Below, in pieces: positions 1-9,669 of a DNA stretch of 64,000 nucleotides. The translations under genes were made by a program, and so were the position numbers. This DNA is from Linum tenue (Eukaryota; Streptophyta; Magnoliopsida; Malpighiales; Linaceae): contig CAMGYJ010000010.1 of assembly GCA_946122785.1 (NCBI GenBank), positions 13,553,467 to 13,617,466 on the forward strand, in the 5' to 3' direction. Under the pieces are notes generated by a model. The model did not search any database and had not been told where the DNA came from. It was given only the letters and a program-made list of their open reading frames with translations. Every line of letters starts with the position of its first letter. Position 1 is the first letter of the stretch.

Positions 1-608
1 CCGACATCGTCGCCGTCGCCGCCAGGGACGCTTCCGCCGCCGTGGAGGGCCCGTCCTGGGGCGTGGAGCTCGGGAGGCGGGATTCCGGCGCGGCATTCCC
101 TTCTCTCGCCGGTTCCGACATCCCGAATCCCAAGGACGACCTGAAGACGCTGATCTCGAGGTTCCGTAAAAAGGGCCTGAATTCCAGGGAGATGGTGGCG
201 CTCTCCGGGGCCCACACATTGGGCACCGCCCAGTGCTTTACTTTCCGCGAGAGGGTGTACGGCAACGAAACCGTCGCTAAAGATGTGATCGACCCGAACT
301 TCGCGAGGAAGAAGCGGCGGATGTGCCCGGCGAGCGGCGGGGACCGGCTGGTCCAGCCGCTGGACCCGATGACGCCGACGTCGTTTGATAATAACTATTT
401 CAAGGCGCTGATGTTGAGGAAAGGGCTGTTGGCGTCGGATCAGGTGCTGTTCAGCGGCGGTTCGACGGATGGGATTGTGCGAGAGTACAGCAGGAATGGC
501 GGCAAGTTCAAAGGCGATTTCGCGGCGGCGATGGTCAAGATGGGGAGGATTGGGGTGCTCACTGGATCCAAAGGCCAGATTAGGAGGACGTGCAGTAAGG
601 CTAATTAA
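1..608 (+). CDS. Class III peroxidase, 3' part (5' end outside window)
   Basis: C-terminal two thirds of a secreted plant (class III) haem peroxidase, which oxidises phenolics and monolignols with H2O2 in the wall or vacuole. The frame is open from base 3, so the GTG at 42 is not a start. Visible in order: the DIVAVAARD helix, the GPSW..LGRRDS segment, the proximal haem ligand in MVALSGAHTLG, the Ca-site/structural FDNNYF and VLFSGGSTDGIV..YS stretch, and the final Cys in RRTCSKAN before TAA at 606-608. Three of the eight conserved cysteines remain (QCF, RMCP, RTCS); the others and the distal HFHDCF lie off the left edge. No intron is seen. The peroxidase at 13.2-14.2 kb on the opposite strand is a close paralogue. 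No disabling change is seen in this part. Confidence 0.95.
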   Translation, partial: DIVAVAARDASAAVEGPSWGVELGRRDSGAAFPSLAGSDIPNPKDDLKTLISRFRKKGLNSREMVALSGAHTLGTAQCFTFRERVYGNETVAKDVIDPNFARKKRRMCPASGGDRLVQPLDPMTPTSFDNNYFKALMLRKGLLASDQVLFSGGSTDGIVREYSRNGGKFKGDFAAAMVKMGRIGVLTGSKGQIRRTCSKAN

Positions 609-1424
609 ATTAACTGGCTACATTAATTAGTTTCGTTTAATTGATTGATTCATCGATTTTGTTATGATCATTAGAGTAATGGGGTTTCTCTTGAAATTAA
701 TTAGCTGCTTCTTCCTTCAATCTCACCAATCGTTGATGTGCTTGCTCAAATTTTTTTTTTTTTTATTTCTCTCCTCCTGTTCTATGTACTGTATGGTGAT
801 TTTTTTTATAAGGATGTTCTGATCGGTGCTTTGATGCAACAAGAAAGAGAATATTAATTTTGCGACAAAAAGGAATGATAAATACGATTTCTTAACTCCA
901 TCTTCATGACTACTGCTTATTCCAACAAAAGTTGTTGAAGTTAATGATTTACCGGAAAATATAGGTCTTTGCTTTAAAGCAGTAAAAAAAAATTATCATT
1001 CCCACTTCAAAATAATTTTTTTCATTATTTTCCCTTATGAATAAGTTTGTTATATATATAAAAAAGAATACATTATAAAATAGAGTAGTTTATTTTAGAA
1101 AAAGGAGGCCTACTCAGACGAAGCTAAAATCCAAGTAATAATATCATAATAAGAGATAGATTGATGGAGCCCAGCAAAAGAAAATCATACGAGCAGCACA
1201 AATAAAAGCTTCAGCTCACCCGAATCATACAAGACCATGACGATTGAACGTCCAACACATAATCCGCCATCTAGGGATCGTTTGGAGATGATCCACCATA
1301 GTTAATCACAAGGTTGGATTACCCTTTGTGGGCAAGGTTGAGGCTGGAATGTTAAGAGCTGAACAACTCCAAGGGAGTCGGAGGCAGGATGGGCAGGACA
1401 CAGAGAGCTGAAAAAACTCATTCA
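609..1424. other. Intergenic spacer downstream of the peroxidase
   Basis: AT-rich 3' flank of the peroxidase with several A/T homopolymers. I see no coding region, no tRNA and no clear transposon end before the putative LTR boundary at 1430. Polyadenylation probably occurs in the first 100-250 bp, but no single signal stands out. Confidence 0.5.
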
Positions 1425-2039
1425 CAGTCTGACACGACCCGATCCCTTTTGAAAACCAAACCACAACTCAAACCACAAACCGGTTACTCCGGAGCAACCC
1501 ACACAACTTTTTAAAATAAATAAATCGGCAATATTTAAGAATTTCAAACAAAAAGACTGAACACTTGGGCAAATGACAATCCCAATACTTAAAATGAAAG
1601 AACTCAGGATCTCCAGTTTACACTCCTAACCATGTAACAAGGAAACTAAACTATTCTAGCTCTGACTCTTCACGAGTTCCTTGACTTCTCATCAATGCTG
1701 GTGCAGCTGCTCGCATCGCCTTGCCTCTTTTTGCAGTCCGCCTCTGCTAACCCTTCCTCGACCTGGTGAGTGAGAAGGGGTCAGTCTCGTCGTTACTTCC
1801 TAAGGTCTTTGCCCTAGGCAAACTCCTTACTAAACACATTATTAAGGGAAAATGCCTTCCTTAGACGAAAGTCATTCTCACTTTCATCCTTTAAACTTTA
1901 CAATCAAACAGTATAAAGAGATCTCTACTCCTGTCTTATCTTTAGAATTCCCTTACTTATGTTCTTAATAACTCCTTTCAACTTTAACTCATACAGGTTC
2001 TCAACTTTTATCCTTAACTCAAACACAAAACACTAGGAC

Positions 2040-2240
2040 CACCGCGTTACGTCTCGTCGTCCGGTTGCATACCCAAACTCGGCAATGGCATTGCGTTATG
2101 TCTCGCCGTCCAGTCCATGCACGTCAACTACTACGTTATGTCTCGTCGTCCAGTAGTGACCCCAACATACTCGATCAACTGGTGCGTTACGTCTCGCCGT
2201 CCAGCAGTGACCTGACCATCTACCGCGTCCAGTAGTGGCC
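2040..2240. repeat. Short tandem motif GTTAYGTCTCGYCGTCC
   Basis: Four copies of a motif of about 18 bp (GTTAYGTCTCGYCGTCC) recur at roughly 2045, 2093, 2133 and 2183, spaced 40-50 bp and mostly followed by a GTCCAGYAGTGACC-like tail. The array lies inside the putative reverse-oriented solo LTR and is probably part of its regulatory region. It is non-coding; short ORFs across it are artefacts of the repeat. Confidence 0.6.
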
Positions 2241-3152
2241 CAACCGCTCGAGGGTTCCTCTTACCATCAATCCATACATCATCACATACATTCATACATA
2301 GCACAACGCGTGCCTCCACCCTTACATGCGGTGGGATGCCTCACACACATATCGCGCATACTAGAAAAATTAACTAAATAATAACTTGAACGAAAAGCAT
2401 AAACTAAAAGACCTACGACAGAGATTTTACCCCCTTTACACTCACCTCAAATTCCTAAAAAACGACTCTGACTCCACTCTAAAAAATACCATTACTCGCT
2501 TCCATTAAATTCTCCTCGTTCCCACGATTCCATAGGCGTCGGCGTTCCTCGATCGGACGTCAATTGATCGAGTTATGACCAAATAAACATTCTGTCAGTT
2601 TAAAAGTACCAGGTACCGAAATTGTAATTTTCCAGTCAACATAGTTGACCACGACTATCTGGAAAAATTACAGATTTAATCCTCAAACTCATCGAATTGA
2701 CAAGAATAGTACCTGAACTATCCGATTTGCATCCCAAACTTTCGAGGCTTGTATCTCCCTCGTCCGACGTCGAAACTCGTTTCCGTCGAGACCTGGATGC
2801 TCCTGGGATCGTCCTCTTCCCAGTGATAGCCACCACTTGAAGAATGGTCGAACTTGACTACGTCAATGCCGCGACAGAGCTACGATCATCTCGACGACCT
2901 TCTGGTTTTCCCGACAAGCTGACCGTACGAGAAACCTGAACTGGAGGGTTGCGGTCGCTACTGCTTGTTTCGCGAAGGACATGAGGGTTCGATGAGATAG
3001 GTGGTGGCGGTTGTGCTTCGGGAATGGAATTGGGGATGGCGATTCTTTTTTCTTCTCGCCAACGGCTGCTGCTGCGGTGCGATAGAGATAATTTGGGGGA
3101 GGGTGTCTTTTTCTTCTTCCTTCTTTCTTCTCCGCGGCGCGGGTGCTGCTGC

Positions 3153-3616
3153 TGTTGAAATTAGATAAAGTTTAATAATCAAAATATCTAAACATCCTAG
3201 AAGCTAGTAGACGAGTGTGGATTCGACTGGAGAAGAAGAAAAAATCAGCAACAGTTAACAATGAATTAAATGTGTTAGTTGGGTAGTTGCATGATTATGA
3301 ATTAAACAAAGCAAAAAAACAAGAACCATATGTTTAGGTCGGTTGTGTTGATATTTGTTTGGGAGAAGGCCTATAAATAGGCTGGCTTGTACGTTGGTGT
3401 AATGCAGAACCAAGAAATAAGAAAGAAAGAAAGAGGCCACTAAAAGTAGCTCTCTTTTCAAACTCCCTCTGCAGCCTACTATCCTCCCAATTCCATTTCC
3501 AAATTAAAACCCCAACGCCTTCCTTTACTTTAAAACAACACGTGCCCACCAATAAAAGAAAAAACCCCACCAATAGTTTTCAATCAAAAGGAAATAAATT
3601 CATTTTATTTCCAACA
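3153..3616 (+). repeat. 5' LTR of the copia element
   Basis: 464 bp, TG...CA bounded. It contains TATAAATA at 3372-3379, a likely U3 TATA box, followed by a (GAAA)n tract. Differs from the 3' LTR by eight substitutions and 8 bp of GAAA repeat. Confidence 0.95.
3372..3379 (+). promoter_or_regulatory. TATA box of the copia 5' LTR
   Basis: TATAAATA inside the LTR, preserved at 8028-8035 in the 3' LTR. Position about 220 bp into the LTR fits a U3/R boundary shortly downstream. Confidence 0.6.
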
Positions 3617-3619
3617 AAG

Positions 3620-3631
3620 TGGTATTAGAGC
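3620..3631 (+). other. Primer-binding site, initiator-tRNA-Met type
   Basis: TGGTATTAGAGC begins 4 nt after the end of the left LTR. Plant copia elements usually have TGGTATCAGAGC, complementary to the 3' end of tRNA-iMet; here one C is replaced by T. Confidence 0.85.
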
Positions 3632-3726
3632 CCGAGTTATTTCTGAGTATGCTCTGTGGTTGCAGCGTAGTCTGAACTTCCACATCAGAAAAGAATTTCT
3701 CGGTTTTTTGTTATCACGATTGTCCC

Positions 3727-4796
3727 ATGGCCGAAAAATCCACTTTCCCCATTCAATTCCCCCACCTTACCAAAACCAATTATAAAAATTGGTGTATCCG
3801 TATGAAAGCCTTGCTGGGATCCTAAGATGCTTGGGATATTGTCGAAAAAGGTTATGAGATTCCCGTGGAGGATTCTCGGTTATCTCCTACTGAAAAGGAG
3901 GTATTGAGAAAAAATAGAAAGAGTGATCAGAAAGCACTCACTCTCATTCATCAGTGTCTTGATGAATCGATGTTTGATCAAATAGCATATGCTACCACAG
4001 CAAAGGAAGCATGGGAGATTCTGCAAAAGGAAATGCAAGGCGTGGAACCAGTAAAGAAGGTTCGACTTCAAACACTCAGGGGAGATTTTGAAGCAATAAA
4101 ATGAAGGAAGATGAATCTGTTTCAGATTACACCGCCCGTGTGAAGTCTATCGCCAGCAAACTGAAGCAGTATGGGGAGAAAATAGAAGAGACCAAAGTGA
4201 TGGAGAAAATTCTACGGTCATTATTACCGAAGTTCGATTATGTGGTGGTGGCCATGGAGGAAGCTAAGGATGTGTAAAAAATGACAGTTGATGAAGTCAT
4301 CGGCTCGTTGCAAGCACGTGAAGAAAGACTAAATAAAAGAAATGAAGAATCGTCAGAACAAGTGTTAGCTACAAAAACTACCACTGAGGAGAAAGAAGGC
4401 GCACGAGGAGGAGGTCAGTGTAGAGGTCGAGGCAGTGGCAGCTACAGAGGCAGAGGAAGAGAAAGAGCCCGAGGAGCATATCAAAGTAGAGATAGAGGAA
4501 ATTTCACCAGGAACAATTATGAAACGTCCACCAAAGGCAGAGGTTGTGGTCGTGGACGTGGAAGAGGAAATTGGAGATCAAATGAAGGTCGTGATAAATC
4601 CAACGTCCAATGCCATAATTGCTCGAAGTACGGGCATTATGCATCGGAATGTTGGAGTCCGCCTAAAGAAGTGGAGGAGACAGCAAACAACGTGCAAGAA
4701 GAAGTCAAAGGCACATTGATGCTGTCACATCAAGGAGATGAAAAAGCGAAAGACAACATGTGGTATCTGGATAATGCAGCAAGCAACCACATGTGA
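3727..4796 (+). pseudogene. copia gag and start of protease, interrupted
   Basis: Starts at ATG 3727 with the usual copia Gag N-terminus (TNYKNWCIRMKALLG), then the UBN2-type Gag core (AYATTAKEAWEILQ...KKVRLQTLRG) and an Arg/Gly-rich nucleocapsid with a CCHC zinc knuckle (CHNC..YGHYASEC). Breaks seen: a TAA in the N-terminus (about 3823), loss of one base in an A-run near 4097-4100 that moves the frame from 1 to 3, and TAA at 4275-4277. The protease begins at WYLDNAASNHM, where the usual D-T/S-G-A active site reads D-N-A-A, and a TGA follows at 4794-4796. The product would be non-functional. Confidence 0.9.
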
Positions 4797-7700
4797 GGTA
4801 AAAGAAACATGTTCGTGGATATGGATGAATCGGTGAAAGGAAATGTCGTATTTGGAGACTCCTCGAAGGTTCCTATCAAAGGCAGATGAACTATACTCAT
4901 CCGGCTCAAGAATGGCTCACAACAATTTATCAGTGATGTGTACTATGTCCCAGACATGACTAGTAACATCCTGAGTTTGGGTCAATTGATGGAGAAGAAT
5001 TATGAAGTCCACATGGTGAATCGTCAACTGGAGCTGTTAAATGAGAAGAGGCACTTGTTGGCCAGAGTCCCAATGTCAAGAAATAGAATGTTCACCCTGA
5101 ACATTCAAACTGAAATGGCGAAGTGTTTGAAAGCCTGTGTGAAGGACAATACATGGCTATGGCATCTGAGGTATGGCCATCTAAATTTTGGAGGCCTGAA
5201 GTTACTCGGTCAGAAGAAGATGGTTCATGGTCTGCCAGTGATCAATCATCCAGACCATTTGTGTGAAGGATGCTTAATTGGGAAGCAATTCAGGGCAAGT
5301 TTTCCAAAGGAGTCCCTGTCACGAGCTAAAGCACCACTTGAGCTCGTCCATACAGATCTCTGTGGACCGATCACACCAACATCGTTCGGGAAGAACAAAT
5401 ACTTCCTATTGTTCATTGATGACTACAGTAGAAAGACATGGGTATACTTCTTGAAGCAGAAGTCAGACACATTTGAAGCTTTCAAGAAGTTCAAGATGCT
5501 CGTGGAGAATGAAAGTGGCCGCTACATCAAAGCTATGAGATCAGATAGAGGTGGAGAATTTATGCTCAAAAAGTTCAGAAAGTTCTGTGAATATCAAGGA
5601 ATTCGCAGGTTTCTCACGGTTCCAAGTTCCCCACAACAAAATGGAGTTGTTGAAAGGAAGAATCGAACTGTACTCAACATGGCTAGAAGCATGATGAAAA
5701 GCAAGAACCTACCAAAGGAACTATGGGCTGAAGCTGTTGATTGTGCATTCTACTTGCTGAACAGGTCACCAACAAAGAGTGTTTGGAATCAAACACCCCA
5801 AGAAGCATGGAGCGGAAGGAAACCCACAATCTCTCACCTCCGAGTCTTCAGAAGTGTCGGATATGTGCACGTACCGGATCAAGAAAGAAAGAAGTTGGAT
5901 GACAAAAGCAAGAAGTACATATTCCTGGGATACTCAGAACACTCAAAAGGTTACAAAATGTTTGATCCCGTGGAAGAGAAGTTGATCATCAGCAGAGACG
6001 TGGTGGTTGATGAAAATGAAACATGGGACTGGACTACTGAAGCAAAGCAGAGTTATACTTTTTATCCATTCACTATGGATGAAAGTGACGATGAACCAGA
6101 TACAACTACACCTGTGACGAGTCCACCCAGTCACAGAGAGCCTGCCAGCCCAGAAGGAGAATCTAGTGAAAGTCCCCGAGAAAGGCCACAGAAGTATAGA
6201 AGACTTGAAGAAATTTATGAGGAAACGACAACCATTGAAGGTGATGAATTGACACTCAACTGTCATTTCATTGATGATGAACCAGTGGATGCTGAAGAAG
6301 CCATGAAAGATGAAAAATGGAAGAAAGCCATGGATGAAAAAATTGGAGCAATTGTGAAGAACAAGACTTGGGAGCTTGTGTCGCTACCTGAGAACCAGAA
6401 GCCCATCGGTGTGAAGTGGGTATTCAAGGCCAAGAAAAATGCTAAAGGAGAAGTCGTCAGACACAAAGCAAGATTGGTGGCTAAAGGATATAGTCAGAGA
6501 CCAGGCATTGACTATAATGAAGTTTTTGCTCCCGTGGCGAGAATGGAGAGTATCAGGATGGTGATATCTCTCGCTGCTCAAAATGGATGGAAGATACATC
6601 AGATGGATGTGAAGTCAGCTTTTCTGAATTGATATCTCGAGGAAGATATCTATATTGAGCAACCTCCTGGATATATCGTTGAAGGTCAAGAAGATAAGGT
6701 GTTGAAGCTGAAAAAGGCACTGTATGGTCTGAAACAAGCACCGAGAGCATGGAATAGCAGAATTGACAAGTACTTTCAGGAAAATGGGTTCAGCAAATGC
6801 CCACATGAGCATGCACTATACTGCAAGGTGAAAGGGGGAGCAATCTTGATAGTTTGTCTATATGTAGACGATCTCATCTTCACAGGCAACGATCCTAAGA
6901 TGTTTGAAGAGTTCAAGATGACGATGGTTCGTGAGTTCGAGATGACAGACATCGGACTAATGTCATACTATCTCGGAATAGAAGTAAGTCAAAAGGAGGA
7001 AGGAATTTTCATCTCACAGAGTGGCTTCGCAAAGGAGGTCCTGAAGAAGTTTAAGATGGAGAGCTGTAATCCTGTGAGTACACTAGCTAAGTGTGGACTG
7101 AAGTTATCTAAGGATGATAAAGGAGAGAAGGTAAACTCAACGGAATTTAGAAGTCTCGTGGGAAGTCTGAGATACCTGACCAGATATTCTCTACGCAGTT
7201 GGATTAGTCAGCAGATACATGGAAGCACCAACTATGTCACACTGGAATGCTGCAAAGAGGATACTGCGCTACATAAAAGGTACAATCGATCATGGTTTGC
7301 TTTATACTAAGTCAGAAAATTTCAAATTGGTTGGATACTGCGATAGTGATTGGGCAGGAGACGTGGATGATCGCAAGAGCACTACAGGATTTGTATTTTT
7401 TCTGGGAGATACAGCTTTCACATGGAGTTCAAAGAAGCAAGCTATTGTGACATTATCTACTTGTGAAGCTGAGTATGTTGCTGCGACATCCTGTGCGTGT
7501 CATGCGATATGGCTGAGAAAGTTGTTGAAGGAGTTGAACATGGCACAAGAAGAATCAACTGAAATATTTGTGGATAACAAGTCTGCCCTGGCACTAGCAA
7601 AGAATCCGGTGTTTCATGATCGCAGTAAGCATATTGATACGAGATATCATTTCTTAAGGGAATGCGTGGAACAGAAAGAAGTGACGCTAAAATATGTGAA

Positions 7701-7824
7701 GACTGAAGACCAGATTGCTGATATATTCACGAAGCCGCTGAAGCAAGACGTGTTCGTAAAACTGAGGACACTGGTCGGAGTTACGGTTAATTATACTTTA
7801 AGGGGGAGTGTTGAAATTAGATAA
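4797..7824 (+). pseudogene. copia pol: protease, integrase, reverse transcriptase, RNase H, interrupted
   Basis: Continues frame 3. After the protease remnant (another TGA near 4887) comes a long open block, 4938-6632: the gag-pre-integrase zinc region (HLRYGHLNFG...LCEGCLIGKQ), the integrase core (HTDLCGPI, FIDDYSRKTWV, SDRGGEF, QQNGVVERKNR) and the RT start (KWVFKAKKNAKGEV, MDVKSAFLN). A TGA stands at 6630-6632; RT resumes with ALYGLKQAPRAW and the catalytic YVDD box (LYVDDLIFTG). Near 7190 a small deletion moves the frame from 3 to 1; RNase H then reads normally (GYCDSDWAGD, TLSTCEAEY, DNKSALALA, HIDTRYHFLRE) to 7824, entering the LTR. Confidence 0.93.
7800..7808 (+). other. Polypurine tract of the copia element
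   Basis: AAGGGGGAG directly precedes the TGTTGAAA start of the right LTR, as expected for plus-strand priming. Confidence 0.85.
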
Positions 7825-8280
7825 AGTTTAATAATCAAAATATCTAAACATCCTAGAAGCTAGTAGACGAGTGTGGATTCTACTGGAGAAGAATAAAAAA
7901 TCAACAACAGTTAGCAATGAATTAAATGTGTCAGTTGGGTAGTTGCATGATTATGAATTAAACAAAGCAAAAAAACAAGAACCATATGTTTAGGTCGGTT
8001 GTGTTGATATTTGTTTGGGAGAAGGCCTATAAATAGGCTGGCTTGTACGTTGGTGTAATGCAGAACCAAGAAATAAGAAAGAAAGAAAGAAAGAAAGAGG
8101 CCACTAAAAGTAGCTCTCTTTTCAAACTCCCTCTGCAGCCTACTATCCTCCTAATTCCATTTCCAAATTAAAACCCCAAAGCCTTCCTTTACTTTAAAAC
8201 AACACGTGCCCACCAATAAAAGAAAAAACCCCACCAATAGTTTTCAATCAAAAGAAAATAAATTCATTTTATTTCCAACA
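7809..8280 (+). repeat. 3' LTR of the copia element
   Basis: 472 bp, TGTTGAAA...TTCCAACA; 8 bp longer than the 5' LTR because of two extra GAAA units. Followed by the duplicated GCTGC at 8281-8285. Confidence 0.95.
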
Positions 8281-8446
8281 GCTGCTGCTTGGCGGCGGTA
8301 GGGGAAGAAAATCGACCAACCTTTTTTTTTTTTTTTTTACTTCTTCCTTTCTTTTTCGTTTTTGCGTGGCTGCTGCTTCTCTAGGGTGGGCGGCTGGGGT
8401 TAGGTTTCTTGTGCGGCTGCTGTGGAGAATAGGGGGGGAATTTATT

Positions 8447-9467
8447 TACACTTTGTTTGGCAACAAGGAGGGTGCAAATTCGAGGAGGGTGCAAAGTGAG
8501 GGGTAAATTGTAGGAGGGAGCAAATTATAGGAGGGTGCAAAATGGGGTGCAAATTGTTGTTTGGTAGAAAAAGTAGGAGGGTGCAAAATGGGGTGTTGAT
8601 ATATTAATTATAATATAAAAGTGATGAAAGTAATAAAAATTTAAAATTATATTTAATTTTATCATTCTTTTTAGCTTTTTACTTCCCACTCTCTCCTCTC
8701 TCTCCCCAATCTTTCTGATCCAACCCCTTCCCCCATTGTTGTCGTCCTATTCTCCTTCTCTCTTCCACACACAAAAAAACAACGAGCTTCTTCTTTCTCC
8801 CATCTTCACTTCTTCGTCTCTAACCTTGGGGATTATCCCTCTACTGCTTGCCTCTTCAGTCCTCTGGATGAAGCCACCAGGCAACCACATGGCCATTTTT
8901 TATGGCTCAAGCTGCTGCCAAAACAGATCTAGGTGAGTGGTTTATTGATCTGGATTTGCATGTGGGACGAATCCTTCGATCTGGGACGACGGAGGGGAAA
9001 ACATGCCGGCGAACACTCAATTTTTCTATCGTTGTTGTTGTTTTCATCTTCTCCACCTTCAGATACTCTGTTTTGCAGGTCACCAACGAGCTAGGAATTG
9101 AGGACGGCAGCTGCTGGAGAGGAAATACGGTCTGAAGGCGGAGCAGCTTTGCCGTCGCGGAAGGAGGAATGAGTGCTGCCTGGGTAAAATCGGAGAAGAT
9201 GATTTCGGAGAAGACGATTGAGAGAAGAAATAACTAACGAAATTGAGGAAAAGGAATTCAGAAAAAAGAATGAAAGCCTCTCAATTTTTCTCTCTCCACT
9301 TCCACCCCAATTTGGGGGGCTTGTTCAAACCGTAGTTTTGCACCTCTAACTGTCCGCCCCCCTACTGTTCAAAAAGTTCCCAAACAGGTGCAAAATCATT
9401 GGGAAGGGAATTTACCCCCTTGATTTTGCGCCCCCCTACACTTCCCCCTCTTTCCAAACAGAGTGTA
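8447..9467. mobile_element. Non-autonomous DNA transposon with subterminal GGGTGCAAA repeats
   Basis: Left end TACACTTTGTTTGG and right end CCAAACAGAGTGTA are inverted copies (13/14). Inside the left end, GGAGGGTGCAAA-type motifs recur about six times (8467-8600); the complementary TTTGCACC/TTTGCGCCCCCC motifs recur near the right end (9330-9440). Such clustered subterminal repeats usually bind the transposase in trans. The flank repeats ATT on both sides, or TA if the TIR starts at CACTTTG, so the superfamily is undecided. The middle holds pyrimidine-rich, gene-like sequence without a convincing ORF. It lies inside the putative solo LTR. Confidence 0.7.
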
Positions 9468-9669
9468 ATTAGGGATGGGGGAGTGGAGGCGCCTGGCCAC
9501 TTTGGCCGCCCCACTCTGATTCCTTTTTTTTTAATTCTACTTATAATAATGTTATAATATTATTATTATTCTTAATCCGCGATTGTAACTCTTAGTACGT
9601 AACCGTCAATCTAACCGATCACGTATTAAAGTCGAACCTAAATCTAAAATACCGGGGTGTTACATAGTC

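Larger units (their letters stand above)
3153..8280 (+). mobile_element. Full-length but defective Ty1-copia LTR retrotransposon
   Basis: 5128 bp element with 464 bp and 472 bp LTRs (TGTTGAAA...TTCCAACA), flanked by the 5 bp duplication GCTGC at 3148-3152 and 8281-8285. The PBS sits 3 bp after the left LTR and the polypurine tract touches the right LTR. Order gag, protease, integrase, RT, RNase H identifies Ty1-copia. The LTRs differ at eight substitutions by my count plus two GAAA units, so the insertion is young, yet the polyprotein carries several stops and two frameshifts. It lies within the putative solo LTR at 1430-9664. Confidence 0.95.
1430..9664 (-). mobile_element. Putative solo LTR of a Ty3-gypsy-type element, split by later insertions
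   Basis: Read on the minus strand the unit begins at 9664 with TGTAACACCCCGGTATTTTA, a start common in plant gypsy LTRs, and ends at 1430 with GGGTCGTGTCA, a matching LTR end. The flanking 5-mers are CAGTC (1425-1429) and TAGTC (9665-9669), 4 of 5 identical, consistent with an aged target-site duplication. Removing the copia insertion (3153-8280 plus one TSD) leaves about 3.1 kb, and removing the DNA element at 8447-9467 about 2.1 kb, a plausible LTR length. No gag, pol, primer-binding site or second LTR is visible, hence 'solo'. The strongest support is that both sides of the copia insertion become continuous. The age and exact family are unknown. Confidence 0.6.

Noticed and set aside
8736..9135. 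Small ORFs in the DNA element at 8447-9467
   Set aside because: Short, no domain, not supported by start context; may be captured sequence but coding is unsupported.
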